From Nitratifractor sp. (lineage in GTDB: Bacteria > Campylobacterota > Campylobacteria > Campylobacterales > Sulfurovaceae), in assembly GCA_015485845.1 (NCBI GenBank), contig WFSU01000086.1:1-5519 (forward strand): DNA of 5,519 nucleotides, written 5' to 3'. A program made the translations under genes and the position numbers. Under the pieces are notes generated by a model, which was not told the DNA's origin, did not search any database, and was given only the letters and a program-made list of their open reading frames with translations. Below are positions 5,412 through 5,519 of the stretch, piece by piece (position 1 is the first letter of the stretch; every line of letters begins with the position of its first letter).

Positions 5412-5519
5412 TCAAGCCGCATATTGTACCGAGGGGTGCTTGAAATATCCTGCCACCCGTTCAGGGTTTGTTTGTAAAGCTTCCATAAATGTTCTCGTAT
5501 TCTCCTCAAGCTCTTTGAC
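5412..5519 (-). CDS. C-terminal end of an unrecognised protein (partial)
   Basis: A minus-strand frame enters open from the right edge and reads 35 residues to a TGA at 5412-5414. The peptide is hydrophilic and helix-like, beginning VKELEENTRTFMEALQ and ending in KHPSVQYAA. Its composition looks protein-like and not random, and the orientation matches the SUKH gene downstream. The 91-base gap and the intervening promoter suggest the two are separate transcription units. Thirty-five open codons could arise by chance, so this is tentative, and I cannot name the family. Confidence 0.5.
   Translation of the reverse strand, partial: VKELEENTRTFMEALQTNPERVAGYFKHPSVQYAA

Overview
The window looks like ordinary chromosomal DNA from a Campylobacterota (Epsilonproteobacteria) relative, most likely a mesophilic sulfur or hydrogen oxidiser of the Sulfurovum/Nitratifractor kind. 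I infer this from the character of the proteins (a carboxy(nor)spermidine dehydrogenase, a short DedA-like protein, a class I aspartate aminotransferase), the moderate GC content, and promoters that have a good TATAAT-type -10 box but AT-rich DNA in place of a clear -35 box. No rRNA, tRNA, CRISPR array or complete mobile element is visible.

Layout, left to right. Bases 1-213 are non-coding or undecidable and carry a pair of near-identical perfect hairpins (62-107). A carboxy(nor)spermidine dehydrogenase gene follows on the minus strand (214-1446). A divergent AT-rich promoter region (about 1447-1611) separates it from a plus-strand pair: a small outer-membrane beta-barrel protein (1612-2136) and a DedA/VTT-type membrane protein that probably starts at a TTG one base after the barrel gene's stop (2138-2605). 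Converging on this pair from the right is a minus-strand operon of aspartate aminotransferase (3404-4576) followed 24 bases later by a membrane-anchored alpha/beta hydrolase (2618-3379). Upstream, with its own promoter, is a minus-strand SUKH (SMI1/KNR4) family gene (4625-5320). The right edge has a 91-base gap with a promoter nested inside an inverted repeat, then the C-terminal end of an unrecognised minus-strand gene (5412 to the edge).

How the genes work together. There is no single pathway. The dehydrogenase belongs to the alternative spermidine/norspermidine pathway, which joins aspartate semialdehyde to a diamine; its partner decarboxylase is not here. The aminotransferase makes or uses aspartate, which could feed the same precursor, but the two genes are far apart and separately promoted, so this is only a metabolic link. 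The barrel and DedA genes are both envelope genes and appear translationally coupled.

I did not find a convincing new multi-gene system. The items most worth a second look are the twin hairpins at the left edge, the inverted repeat that encloses the SUKH gene promoter, and the isolated SUKH gene itself.
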